Notes: generated by a model from the letters alone, not told the origin. A stretch of DNA of 64,000 bases from Myrica gale (GCA_963930655.1 OZ005621.1:4823001-4887000), one strand, 5' to 3'. Counted from the stretch's first letter, positions 50,792 through 61,460 are shown. Numbers and translations: made by a program.

Positions 50792-53160
50792 ACAACATCA
50801 ACTTGAGTTCAAATAATTGCACCAACTAAAGAATCATGTACATATAATTTCTGACTCAACACATCTAGCAACATTGTCTATTAACGAACCACTTATTTGA
50901 TAACAAGACAAGATACCTGAGATGGAAGTTCCTCCGAGTGAAATGAGTAATATGGAAGTTCCCTTAAGATAACAAATAATGGATATGACTATAAAGCTCC
51001 AAACAAATTATATAGATTGAGCAACAATAAATTTAATTGTAGCAATAATACCTTTAATGGCCGTGTGGGTCACTAATATTCTTTGAATTTCAATTTCTAG
51101 TCACCGTATGAATTCAATGATCCAAGATTCCTAATCAAATTTCATCACATTATTAAGCAAATAATAATTTCTAATCAAATTTCATCACATTACTAATCAA
51201 ATTTTCAAAGGTCAATCAAATGATCAATGTTCATCAATCATCACATTAAATTACTAATTGAAAACTAATGTTCATCAATCCTACATTGAATGTGACCACC
51301 TCATAAGGAAAGCTTATCAGAGGTCATTGGCATTTTGAGGGTTTGCTAGATGCACTGAAGTGAGTCCATTTTCTATTGCCCTCATTGAAACTCTAGGCAT
51401 CTTTATCTTATCGTGATTCAACTTAAAAATACAACTTGGTCAGAACCACATATATGCATGATGCTGATAACTACAGTATACTGGAAAAATTTGAAAAAAA
51501 GCAATGGCTCAACTGCTCAAGCATTGATGTCAAACACTCACTCAATGTGCTGCTATAAGGTACTTCTGAAGTTAAATTGACCACGAGTAAAACTGTGGCC
51601 TAGATCTTCCAGTATGATGATTGACCTGGCTAATACAATCTGCATATCTCACAAACAAAACACTTCCCCCATCCCACCCCCCCATCCCACCCCACCCCTT
51701 CCCAAGGAAAAAAAAAAGAAATTTATGGCGTAGCTCTATGCTTGGTAGGAAAATCTTGTCGAGAATGCAGAGGGGTGAGAGAGAAAGAACACATCAGACA
51801 ATGCCAACTCTTGATCTACATACCAAAATTTGAACTCAGAGCTAAAAAATAGAAATAGAAGCCCTAACACAATTCCCCTGGCAGCTGAACTATACAAGCA
51901 ACATGTGAACATAAAATATCTATTAACTCAAAAATGTGACAAGAGTTCACGAAATGGAAATTCCTAGGCCAGCTGCATCTCATCTCAGTAGAACATTAAA
52001 ATGAAAGATATGTAAACCTATCAGTAAGGAGGGAAAATGTCGAAGAAAATCAAAATTTTCAGCATTCCTGTTGATTGCCCATTCTGTGGATCAACCCATT
52101 TTTTTCTACATGCAATTATTGTTCTGTATTAGGTTCTTGCACTCAAATTAGAAGAAAGGTTCAGTTTTCTTGGCTAGGCAATTCAAAATTTACCAAAAAT
52201 CACAGTAATTAGAAGAAGGGATGACATTTTCAGCTATGAAAGATAAATGAATAATAAAAAATCAGACATAAATTTCCAATGTGCAAGAAAAAGCCGAACA
52301 AACATTCATGTTGACTCACAGGAGAATGTTATTTGCAATAGGCAGAGAGAGAGTCTGAGAGCAGTGAGAGAGCTGAGAGGCGGAGTCGCGGAGAGTGGTG
52401 GTCATTTAAATAGGCAAAGTATCTCGTAGTAAATTAGTAATTGTGTAGGCTAGAGATATAAAACAGGGGAATTGGCGTGAAAGTAATTTGTGAACCATTG
52501 AACCAGTGAGTAATGAACAGTCCACGTGTGCTTTGTCTTCTTCTTTTTTTGGTCGGGCTGCGGCAGTGTGGGCCTTTATATAAAAGGAGACAATTAGATG
52601 AGCTGGGCCAGCTTGATGCAGACCTTTGGTTGGGTCTTTGGGTACTGTAGCCTAGCAAGTCATAAAAGAGGCTGTCTGGGACTGTTCGGACTCACTTTTA
52701 CACCTCTAGCGAAATATGCAAGCCTGTTTTTTTTTTCCTAAGCTATGCTATGCCTTCTTGAAACATTTATATTAGAACAAAAAGAACTGGGCCGAATAAA
52801 TGGGGGCGGGCTTGGGACGGGCTTCAGTTTTTGGTCAGGCCAAGGGAGCAGGCCTGGGCTCATAGGCAAAATCTTAAAAAAAAAAATTCTTTATTTTTTG
52901 GCAGAACCAACCGGGGCCAGGGCCCTTATTCGCCCCGGCCTGGTTCTGCCATTATGTTCGTGCAACCAATATATAGTTGGTAAAATTTCGTTGGCAGACC
53001 TTCTGCCCTTATTTTCAAACTCAAAGATTAATTGGGCTACTAGTCTCGTTCTTAAGTCTTAATTACATGCATTAATTACAAGCTCCCCCACCATCGAGCA
53101 CTTGCAGTCTCTTTCTACAAAACATAGCTTGTAGTTTTCTTCTGAACGTTTATGACTTGG
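50792..53160. other. Intergenic region, no gene recognised
   Basis: AT-rich DNA with a short direct repeat (CTAATCAAATTTCATCACATTA at 51132 and 51170 regions), a C-rich tract at 51663-51702 and a GC-rich inverted-type patch at 52800-52950 (GGGCGGGCTTGGGACGG, later GGCCAGGGCCC). The open frames are short. No protein family was recognised. Confidence 0.45.
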
Positions 53161-53170
53161 TAGGCGGAGT

Positions 53171-53205
53171 GGACAGAGGACCACTCCGGGAGTGGTCCTC
53201 TGTCC
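53171..53205. repeat. Perfect 15-bp hairpin
   Basis: GGACAGAGGACCACT at 53171-53185 is followed, after a five-base CCGGG loop, by its exact complement AGTGGTCCTCTGTCC ending at 53205. As RNA it would form a stable stem. No flanking context marks it as a terminator or a miRNA precursor. Confidence 0.85.
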
Positions 53206-53492
53206 ATCATGAACGTCCTTGATCTTGTACTACTGCAACCATCGCCACAAAAGAATGTCCAGCCAAATGAAACCTTCTCCTACCACCACAACCACCACAA
53301 AGTAGTTGTACCCTACGTGACTGTTTCGCTGTTGGTTTCGTCACACATCATTCTTGTGTGTGTGTGTTTTTTCTCTAGGGCAAGCAGAAGAAGGGAGGAT
53401 AACCACACATCAAGAAGGAACCAACACACCGAATTCTTCGAAAAATGTGTATCACAGCTGTTGTAAAAATTGAGAATAGATTATGTATAAAG

Positions 53493-53703
53493 ATAAATTG
53501 TGCAACGTCATGTAAATGAACATATGTGATTTAAAGAAGCAAATCCAACGTTACAAGGCTGACCACATTATTTAACGAGATAAAGAGACAAAATGTCGTG
53601 ATCGGCCTTGACTTGGCTTATTAAATGATGTGGTCACCCTTTGAATGTTGGATCTTTTTATTTAAATCACAGCCGTCGGCTTGCGTGCATTTGCACAATT
53701 TAT
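53493..53703. mobile_element. MITE upstream of the lachrymatory-factor-synthase-like gene
   Basis: A ~211-bp foldback: ATAAATTGTGCAA at the left end is inverted at the right end (TTGCACAATTTAT). Internal arms GTGATTTAAA, ATCCAAC and TGACCACAT(T/C)ATTTAA pair with their complements at 53615-53690. It lies ~110 bp upstream of the TATA box of the gene at 53959. Confidence 0.75.
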
Positions 53704-53816
53704 TTTTACGTAAAATATTTTTATTGAGAGTTTTATTGGTTTTGAACGAATCAACAAATAATGTACCGGCTAACTAAAATAAAGCTTCATATATTTAAGA
53801 TAAATGCTCAGACCTC

Positions 53817-53826
53817 TATATATAAA
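53817..53826 (+). promoter_or_regulatory. TATA box of the LFS-like gene
   Basis: TATATATAAA at 53817-53826 lies ~130 bp before the ATG at 53959, a normal leader distance for plants. It is the best TATA candidate between the MITE and the start codon. Confidence 0.6.
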
Positions 53827-53958
53827 CTCTGATGGTAGGTTAGTTTTAAGCATCCATAGTTGGCTTTCTATCTCACTACGTTTTGTGCTTTGTGGATTTG
53901 CAGGGGTAGATAGTAGTCTCTAATAGTTTGAGCCTGCTAATTATCAGAATTATCACCA

Positions 53959-54444
53959 ATGGCTCAAGAACACCAACAAAAATGGGAAGGCAAGGCTAGC
54001 GCAGAGCTGGCAGGTCCAAAAGCAGAACAAGTGTGGCCTCTCCTGGAAGACTTTTTTGGCCTTGACAAGTGGTTCCCAACTCTTACCACATGCCTTCCGG
54101 TAGAAGGCGTCTCTGGCCAACCTGGGTGCGTGCGCTACTGTGCCGGCTTCAAAACCCCGGTGAATAAAGGTGAATCAGTTGTGAATTGGACCAAACAGAA
54201 ACTGCTATCCATCGACCCAGCAGAAATGACTTTTAGCTATTCCATTATAGATGGAAATGTGGGGTTCAACTCTTACCTTTCGACTGTAAAAGTTGGGCCC
54301 AATGAGGATGGCTGTAACATTGAGTGGTCGTACGAAGTTGAACCAGTGGATGGCTGGAAACTGGAGGATTTGAATACTTTCATCAGCTCAGGCTTGCAGG
54401 TCATGGCGAAGAGAATGGAAGAAGCACTCCAGGCTCAAACCTGA
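53959..54444 (+). CDS. Lachrymatory-factor-synthase-like START/Bet v 1 fold protein
   Basis: An uninterrupted 161-aa frame with no intron. It begins MAQEHQQKWEGKASAEL and has the family landmarks: AEQVWPLLEDFFGLDKWFP, the PGCVRYC strand, and a C-terminal helix (SSGLQVMAKRMEEALQ) that closes the hydrophobic pocket. In onion the founding member converts 1-propenylsulfenic acid to the lachrymatory factor. In other plants the many homologues are annotated by similarity only, so ligand and reaction are unknown here. No signal peptide is seen, suggesting a cytosolic protein. A TATA box lies at 53817 and an AATAAA poly(A) signal at 54574-54579, so it looks like a complete active gene. Confidence 0.9.
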   Translation: MAQEHQQKWEGKASAELAGPKAEQVWPLLEDFFGLDKWFPTLTTCLPVEGVSGQPGCVRYCAGFKTPVNKGESVVNWTKQKLLSIDPAEMTFSYSIIDGNVGFNSYLSTVKVGPNEDGCNIEWSYEVEPVDGWKLEDLNTFISSGLQVMAKRMEEALQAQT

Positions 54445-54573
54445 AAACCATGAATTAGTGTTCACTGTTCACGCAGTGGTACGTAGGTGCTTTTCTTTAT
54501 CGATCCCTTTGGATTTTTCTTGTCCTTTTTCGTTGCACGGCCATCGTCTTTAACATGTGTCAGGGTGAACACC

Positions 54574-54579
54574 AATAAA
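54574..54579 (+). terminator. Poly(A) signal of the LFS-like gene
   Basis: AATAAA occurs 130 bp after the stop codon at 54444, a plausible near-upstream element for 3' end formation. Confidence 0.55.
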
Positions 54580-55949
54580 GAAATAGAGCTAAATATTTTC
54601 TAGTTATTCTTTGTGCATATGCAGCATATATATCAAATAGCGAACTCCCAATGTAAATAAATAAATAATCAAGCAACCACAAACAGAGACGCCATATTTT
54701 TTTCTTGGAAAACAGGGAAAAATCGTGAGACTTGGACCAGTTAAAACTTTTACTATCAACAATAATGAAATTATAATAGTTTTTTTAAAAAAAAATAAAT
54801 ATCTCTAAAGACTACAAACACATCCAAAATAAATATATTCTTGGATTACATCGTGTATCATCACGCAAAAATGGATTGCAACGATAGATCTCATCAAGTT
54901 GGTAGAAAATATCAATAAACTGAAGATCATGAATTTTAACAATCGACACCCATCAAATCGAAGCTCTCGTTGCTAGGAATAACATACTAATATTTCAGTC
55001 AAAATCGACAACAAATGACCCTTCTAATCTTTGAAGGAAATAGGTGAAAATTCCCTTGAATTCTTTTTATTGTCTCTTTGTGCAAAAAGATGAAACCCTG
55101 ATCTGTATGACTAAACAAAGCAGTGACGGAGCGGATATTAATGTCTTGGAAGCTTGGGTCATAGAGTAGTATAACTACCATTGCCGTTTATTAAAGACGT
55201 AACCTAGATTATGTTCTAGAGTAGAAATACATGCTTTTTTTTAATTCAATTTTTGAAATCTTAGAGGAGCGTTGCTCTAGGACCTCAAGATTTGAAGGCA
55301 TAAGAATCAAAAGTCATCAGAGATAATTTGGAACTTAAATCGTAATCTTTTTTTCTTGAAAAATGTATAAATCATCTTTGACTTTCCCATTGTAGAAATT
55401 AAAGCTTTTAAAGAAACTTGACAAAAAATTTAGTTTAATTCGAGACTTCTTTCACTGGTACACATTTCTAAAATCTATCTCAAAGCAATGTAGAATAAAT
55501 ACATGTTATAATAAATGAATATTATATCAATTCAATGCCGCAGAAAAAATTTAGCGGGCTAGTTGATTGAACTGTGGCCCCAACCTCCCCGTCCTTGTCT
55601 TCACCATTGGCAGTCCGCTCCTCTTGGATGATACTACTGCTCAGGTGCCTCGGTCAAGGGTTCATAAGTCGAGCATATGACCCCATGGGCACTTGAGCCC
55701 AAACCATGACCACCACCTTTGGGGGCTTAATGCAACCTGTCCTTGTTTGTTAGAGAGACTAAAAAATCAGAAAAAAAGATTTTCCGCATTTGCTGTTGAA
55801 GTGCCGGATAAAATCCTTACGTGATTCGAAGTAGTAGTGCAGCCAACTCTTCCGGGTGTTCTCTACACAACTGGCTCTCGTAATGGGAACAGAAAACTGT
55901 CATTTAATTGACTAAATTGGCAGAAAACTGTCATTTAATTTACTGGCTG
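54580..55949. other. Intergenic region between LFS-like and PPR genes
   Basis: AT-rich DNA; no gene recognised. A GC-richer patch at 55560-55760 (with CCGTCCTTGTC and GGGCACTTGAGCCC) has no identifiable homology. The two flanking genes converge on this spacer. Confidence 0.5.
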
Positions 55950-57395
55950 TCAGTTTGAACTGGGACTACCCATGCTATAGCCAGGAACCTTAGCAAGTCT
56001 ACTCTGCTTCATAACCTCTCTTACCCTCTCGACCTCTTTCCACAAACCTCTGCTGGCATAGATGTTTGATAAAACCACATAAGCTCCGTCATTCCAAGGT
56101 TCCAATTCTTGTAAATGCTTTGCCACCCACTCCCCAATCCTCACATTCCCATACTTCTCACACGCACCCATCAAACACCCCCATACTATTGAATTTGCCT
56201 TCATAGGCATCCCTTCTATCGTTTCTCTGGCCTCCTCGAACAATCCTGCTCTGCCAAGCAAATCCACCATGCACCCATAATGTTGCAACTGGGGCGCTAT
56301 CCCATAACTATTCTTCATCATATGGAAGTAATATTTTCCCTCTTGCACCTTCCCACCATGCACGCATGCAGTAAGTATGGCAACAAAAGTCACATGATTC
56401 GGCCTTTCTCCTGCCTCTCTCATGCGTCCAAAGTATTCTAGTGCTTCCCTCACATGCCCATGCATTGCGTAACCAAAAATCAATGATGTCCATGATGATA
56501 CATTTCTCACATCCATCCTCGAAAATACTTGATCTGCAAGGTCCATCCGGCCACATTTACCATACATGTCTATAAGCGAATTCATCATCAAAATGTTCGG
56601 CTTTTCAATGGGTTTAGCTTGAAAAGCACATTTATGCAGTTGGAGAGCCAGGTCCAAGTCTCCGAGACTTCCGCAAGCCGATGTTACACTAACCATAGTC
56701 ACATCATCCGGGAGTAACCCACATTTCCTTAGCTCCATAAACGTGCCTATGGCTTCCTTGGCACGCCCAGCTTGAGAAAGACCTCCAATGAGCGCATTCC
56801 AAGAACCCAACTTTCTATCGAGGTTTTGCGCAAACACCTCACGCGCATTTTTAAACTCTCCCGCCTTTGAATACAGGTTAATGAACCCACTCTCACAGAA
56901 CTCATTGGAATCCAACCCAAGCCTTATGGCCAGCGAATGCAGCTGTCGACCAATCTCAATTGCGAAACATTGACACACAGCTTTTAAGACAATGGGAAGC
57001 GTGTAAGAATCAGCCAATACCCCGGCTCGTGACATGGCAACATAGACGCAGAGTGCTTTGCCAGAAGCATCCAGCCTAGTGAAGGATCTCATGACATTGT
57101 TCCAATGAAATGTTGCAGGAAATGACTCTAGGAGCTGGGTTCGGAGAATATGTGCATAAATTTGATTCAGTTCTAATAAGCTACTGCAATTCGACAGCTG
57201 GGGAGGAATGATTTTTGCTCGATCTTGGGTAGAATCCTGGGGCCCCAGGTTTCTCGTAGATTGAGCATTGAATTGAGTGTCAAAAGGAGAGCTACTAGCT
57301 ATAGACAAACTTCGAGTGAGATGGGAAAAAATTATCAGGTATTTGGGGGTCTGTGATTTAGGAAGCCTGAGCAGGAGGTGGTGAATGGAGCTCAT
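55950..57395 (-). CDS. PLS-class pentatricopeptide repeat protein, E subgroup, mitochondrial type
   Basis: A 481-aa intronless frame from the ATG at 57395 (MSSIHHLLLRLPKSQ). The N-terminus is basic and Ser-rich (LTRSLSIASSS), typical of a mitochondrial presequence. PPR motifs run from about residue 95 to 400. Examples are WNNVMRSFTRLDASGKAL, SWNALIGGLSQAGRAKEAI, MMNSLIDMYGKCGRMDLA and SWTSLIFGYAMHGHVREAL. The end is an E domain (WGCLMGACEKYGN, YVVLSNIYASRGLWKE, KVPGYSMG) without a DYW domain. Such proteins bind single-stranded organelle RNA, usually as editing specificity factors. It resembles Arabidopsis At1g77170, from memory. The same frame is open upstream to an ATG at 57551 through a foreign RRM exon. 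The downstream ATG is preferred because it directly precedes the targeting sequence. Confidence 0.88.
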   Translation of the reverse strand: MSSIHHLLLRLPKSQTPKYLIIFSHLTRSLSIASSSPFDTQFNAQSTRNLGPQDSTQDRAKIIPPQLSNCSSLLELNQIYAHILRTQLLESFPATFHWNNVMRSFTRLDASGKALCVYVAMSRAGVLADSYTLPIVLKAVCQCFAIEIGRQLHSLAIRLGLDSNEFCESGFINLYSKAGEFKNAREVFAQNLDRKLGSWNALIGGLSQAGRAKEAIGTFMELRKCGLLPDDVTMVSVTSACGSLGDLDLALQLHKCAFQAKPIEKPNILMMNSLIDMYGKCGRMDLADQVFSRMDVRNVSSWTSLIFGYAMHGHVREALEYFGRMREAGERPNHVTFVAILTACVHGGKVQEGKYYFHMMKNSYGIAPQLQHYGCMVDLLGRAGLFEEARETIEGMPMKANSIVWGCLMGACEKYGNVRIGEWVAKHLQELEPWNDGAYVVLSNIYASRGLWKEVERVREVMKQSRLAKVPGYSMGSPSSN

Positions 57396-57439
57396 ACGTG
57401 ACGAGAATCGAGAGTAGCGTCGTAGGGTCGGTGACGGAA

Positions 57440-57532
57440 CAATTGTATGGTTCAGTTGTTGCTTAGCTTCAGCAGCATCTTCCGCATAGCGGTACTTCAC
57501 AAATCCAAAGCCTCGTGGTTCCCTAGGAACAC
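57440..57532 (-). pseudogene. Lone RRM exon of an SR splicing factor (SCL28/SCL30 type)
   Basis: The - strand reads EPRGFGFVKYRYAEDAAEAK then QQLNHTIV, the RNP1 half of the RRM of plant SC35-like splicing factors (RNP1 core RGFGFVKY). It begins right after a pyrimidine-rich acceptor (TTTTTGTGTTCCTAG). No exon for the first half of the RRM, nor an RS domain, was found in the 2 kb upstream or downstream. Similarity stops at about 57440. The frame continues without a stop into the PPR gene. Arabidopsis has SCL28 next to the NDUFA8 gene (recalled as At5g18810 and At5g18800), so this is probably what remains of that locus. It could also be an alternative 5' exon of the PPR gene. Confidence 0.7.
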
Positions 57533-59637
57533 AAAAAGAACACAACTCCACATCATCAGATTCACTGCCCTAGACTGATGGTCCCAAAGTATCAAGAGTA
57601 AAAACAATTTTCAAATTTAGCAAGCAACCACATCCACTTCTGAAGATAACAGGACTTGCACTGCAATATATTAAGTGCTTGTAATCAATATCAAGAAATT
57701 AGACATGCTTTTTATTTACAGCCATCATTGTTCACAATACTTGAAAAGTCACTGATACAATGCATGCCCAAAATGATATGTTTACTGAGCTGAAGGAATC
57801 ATTCTTGATGATATACATGGTTTTACCTAGTAAAATATCCATTATAGTTCATTTGGCGCAAAGTTTTTTTTTCATATCGAGCAAAGTTCATTTGTGCATA
57901 GCCTACTAGAAACGTAAAAGAAAACATCATGTAAGCCATCAAGAACCTTTTGACTCAAATTACACATTGGAGCTATTGCAATTATCTTATCTGGACCTCT
58001 CTAATTTAAAAAGCTACCTACGATGTTATATGTTATGGACTTGACAGTAAATGCACAAAAAGGTTGAGGATCGAAGATTAATTGTTGAGCAGAATAACAT
58101 TATAGATACATGGACAATATGAAGCCAAAAACTTGAGTTTCCAAGATTAATATTGATTGAAAATATAACCTATGATGAGTCTATAGGGGATCATCCACAA
58201 CCAACTGTGGCAGCAAGAAGCCATATGCCACATGTTTTCCCAATTCCTAGGGCTATTTAGGGTCTACTCGACTCAACCCACAGAGCCCTAATACCGAGTA
58301 AATTGCAGTTGAGATGCCATATGATTTCAATTGCATTCTTTCAGAAGGAAAATTGTAAAACTTAATGGCAATGATAGAATCTAAGTATCTATGTGCTCAC
58401 TCAATATTCTTCTTTGGAAATATAGTTAAAGGGACATGGCAGATGACTGCTTCCAACAAGGGTTGCACACAAGAAATGCAAAAGAATCACAGCAGTACTT
58501 TTATCGTTCATAATACAATAACTCTTAACTATATAAGAAAATACATCCATATATAATTTTTTATGTATTTAGTGCTTTAGTGCAGGTTTCCAATACAAGG
58601 AATTAGAAGAACTAACAAAAAAAATTCTCGCATAAGAAGTGGAAGAAACAGAACATAAACTATGAGAGAAGAAAGATGGTAAGAGAACACAGGAAAAATC
58701 TTGCAAATCAATTATTAACAATAACTTTGGAAACTGACTGTAGATTTAAGCATAAAAGGAGCAAAGACAAAATGGATTAAAGGGAAAGAACCTATTCCAC
58801 CAAGTGATTCTGACATCTCAGTGAACCAGAACCAGATAATGGAAGAAATTCCAATTCCACTTACAAAATTATCCAAAATTGCCCACACTTTTGGAGGAGT
58901 CTGGGATAAATTGTGTTTCAAAAGTTCAGTAGGAAGGAGAAGCAATGGCAAAGTGATAAAGAAGATATATGGGGATAACCGTAGGGCCTTCTCTTCACAG
59001 ATATTGTTTGGATTTATATTTATCTGACTTAGCTCAAAACAGAAGCTACCTTACTCAGAAAACTTAGTTAAACCAATTTGTTGAACCTCACAAGGGTCGC
59101 TTGTGATTGTAAAAACTTGAAAGTCTAAATGCCCATGTTCAATTCTGTCCCGCAGAGAACAATAGTGTCAAGCAAAAAAAGAAAAATTCTAGACTTTCTT
59201 TGCCCATGTATAACAATAATGCCCCGTAGTAGTTCTAGTGTCAAGAAAACAACTTCACTTCAAAAGAAGACAACACCATTACGCTACAACTTTCAATTCA
59301 CATTACAATTTGGACTGATATATCGAGGCCGAAAACCCGCTCTTTCCACTTAATTGCCAACAATTTCGAAAAAAAAAAGAATCTAAACAAATCCGAAATT
59401 TTGACGTATATCAGTCTTCTTATTTCTAAAATTTAGTCCTCCAACGCGATTTTTCAATGTGGTTCATACTACTCTCTGAGACCAGAATAAATCCAACACT
59501 CGGTACTGAAAATTCCTTTCTTCTTTGACATTTTCACAGCAAGCAAACAATGCAAAGATTGCGATAAATCGGGGAAGCAAATCAAATAATAAAAAGAGCA
59601 GAGTGAGGGAAAAAAAACAAAGAAAGCGAGCTATTAC
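57533..59637. other. Region between the RRM exon and NDUFA8 exon 1
   Basis: Searched by eye on the - strand for the second exon of NDUFA8 (expected to read like CPKEMD and VGCMYY) and for the 5' exons of an SCL gene; neither was seen. A - strand frame at 58951-58715 has a hydrophobic stretch (VSGIGISSIIWFWFTEM) but no recognised family. Confidence 0.45.
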
Positions 59638-59825
59638 AGGCCAAGGGCGCAGCGAGTGACTTGTTGGCCTTTCTCGAGGCATTTCTCGGGGTTAGGATCC
59701 TTCTGCTTGCACTTGAGGAAGGCCACGTTCTCCGCTTGGCATCTCACGGCTATATGCTTGGACGACGCCGTTAGGACAGCCGATGTCGGGATCGAATCTC
59801 CCGTCGCATCCACTGCGCTCGCCAT
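59638..59825 (-). CDS. NADH dehydrogenase 19-kDa subunit NDUFA8-like, first exon only
   Basis: The exon encodes 62 residues plus two bases, starting MASAVDATGDSIPTSAVLTA and ending at a donor after CALG(L) (GGCCT/GTAATA at 59638-59632). Cysteines at 29, 39, 49 and 59 are spaced exactly nine apart, the CX9C pattern of this intermembrane-space complex I subunit, imported and oxidised by the MIA40 route. Plant NDUFA8 is ~106 aa, so the second half (the second CX9C hairpin) must come from a further exon. None was recognised between 57.5 and 59.6 kb. Either the last exon has been displaced or lost, or it is too diverged for me to see. The first exon itself is well conserved and has a standard start. 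Confidence 0.75.
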
Positions 59826-60310
59826 ATCCTCTTCTGATTATTCTGTATTTCCAAAACAAATCTTAACTTTGAGAACCACTCGCATTTCTGTTTGGTTGCC
59901 GAGAAAAATAAGTAAGCAATAGTAAAAAGGAAAAATTTTAGGAGGCATTAAAGTCTGAAACCGTCTTCTACCTATTACTTCGACCCGGATGAGTTTTTCT
60001 CAACAGAGAAACAGCTGGAAGAGGGACAAGGGAAATGAGCTTTTTAGTATTAACGAGCACTGTGTCTTCTGCGAGAGAAGGTATAATTTGCTAACGTGCG
60101 CCCTGACGATAAGTTGCACAACTTGTAATAGATATAAAGTTTGAGTCCATTTTCGTCATTGTTCTTTTATTATTACTATTATATTTACATGTTCTGTGCT
60201 TCTGGCCCTCTCTTGTCAGTATGGTTTTGCGTCGAGTTCCTTCCTATGTTTCTCCAAGGGCGAGGGTTTTAGCAAATATTCGCCGGTAACTTTTACATTT
60301 TTCAATTTTC
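59826..60310. other. 5' flank of NDUFA8-like gene
   Basis: Non-coding; contains the presumed promoter of the NDUFA8-like exon. No other gene is seen. Confidence 0.45.
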
Positions 60311-60311
60311 C

Positions 60312-60440
60312 TTTCTGTTTTAGCTACTTCTTCTTTCATTCTCATTTCCGCCATTGTTTTCCTGCGCTCTGTTTCCGCTGTTGTCCTGCTTTACTTTTTG
60401 GATTAGATTGGGAAAGTCGTTCTTAAGCTCAATATGTAGA
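60312..60440 (+). repeat. Duplicated segment, copy 1 (partner at 62.2 kb)
   Basis: TTTCTGTTTTAGC, TTTCTTTCATTCT, TGTCCTGCTTTACTTTTTGG and ATTAGATTGGG occur here and again in the same order at 62209-62310. This copy has ~25 extra bases in the middle. It is non-coding. Confidence 0.85.
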
Positions 60441-60486
60441 ATGAACAAGTTGACACAACGTATCGGGGATTGCCTACGTGATTTAG

Positions 60487-60845
60487 GTTGTGTTCGGTCT
60501 CAAAAATTTTATAAAATTTTTCACGCTCTCACAATATAATCTATCTTCCATCAAATCATAATTTTTCACTACAAAAAATTTAAAAAATTACCTATCTTTT
60601 TACTTTTTGTACTAAACCTAGGTTGTGTTTGTGTTGTAATATTTTTGGTATGAAAATATGTGTTGGTATTGAGTTTAGTGAAAAAATGAAGAGAGGTAAT
60701 TTTTTATATTTTTTGTGAGAGAGATTATATTATAGTATTTTATTAAGAGATAGATAATATTTTAGGGAATATTATGTTAGCAAACGCAGTCTTAATACTA
60801 AAATTTTAACAACCCAAAAATTTTCCAACACAAACACACCCCTAG
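60487..60845. mobile_element. Nested AT-rich MITEs, including copy 3 of the dispersed family
   Basis: 60612-60795 is the third copy of the family seen at 17.4 and 48.2 kb (TGTGTTTGTGTTGTAA, TTGGTATTGAGTTTAGTGAAA, GAGAGATTATATTA, GCAAACGCAG). It is flanked on both sides by further related ends: AGGTTGTGTTCGGTC at 60487 and the inverse CCAACACAAACACACCCCTAG ending at 60843. The whole looks like one element inserted in or recombined with another. Confidence 0.55.
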
Positions 60846-61233
60846 TTTGATTTGACGCTTTCAGGCAGAATCTTTTATCTCATCTTTTAAACTTCTCAAT
60901 CATATACATAAAAGCCTCTGATGCATGATATGCCGGTAGAACTGAAATTGAGTGTCAGAGGGCTACCCAATTACCATGGGCGCAATGTCCCCGGCCCATT
61001 CTGTAGGAAGTGAGGCATCTATCTTTTCCTCTTTTTTTACGGAGAAGGAAGTAAGGTGAGGTGATTCGCTCGATGTATGTGATGTAGTCAAGGTATCAGT
61101 CATGTTAGTGTCTCATTTATTCTGCTCCTGTTCTCTTAGCACATATGTTGTTGCCTTATTTATTTAATATTATATTGAATATTGCGAGATGAGAGAAAAT
61201 AATAAGACGAAAAACACTTCCTTAGCATGCGTG

Positions 61234-61460
61234 AAGGTATATCCGTTAGGAATAAATTTGTAGAATTATAATAAAATTATGAATATTTAAGTGATGTCAA
61301 AGTTATATTTATATGCGTGTAATAGTTGTTAAAAATGATTGACGTTTATAAAAAATGTAATAAAATGTTGTATTAAAATACTTGTATTTTATGATGTTTG
61401 GATTGTAAAAAAAAAATATGATGCAAATCTTAATAAAAAATAGTAAACGAACATCACCTT
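61234..61460. mobile_element. AT-rich MITE-like element
   Basis: Left end AAGGTATATCCGTTAGG is loosely inverted at the right end (GTAAACGAACATCACCTT). The interior is AT-rich and non-coding. The ends resemble those of the element at 32.1-32.3 kb. Confidence 0.35.

Noticed and set aside
58715-58951. Hydrophobic - strand frame as NDUFA8 exon 2
   Set aside because: Lacks the CX9C cysteines and any similarity to the expected C-terminal half.
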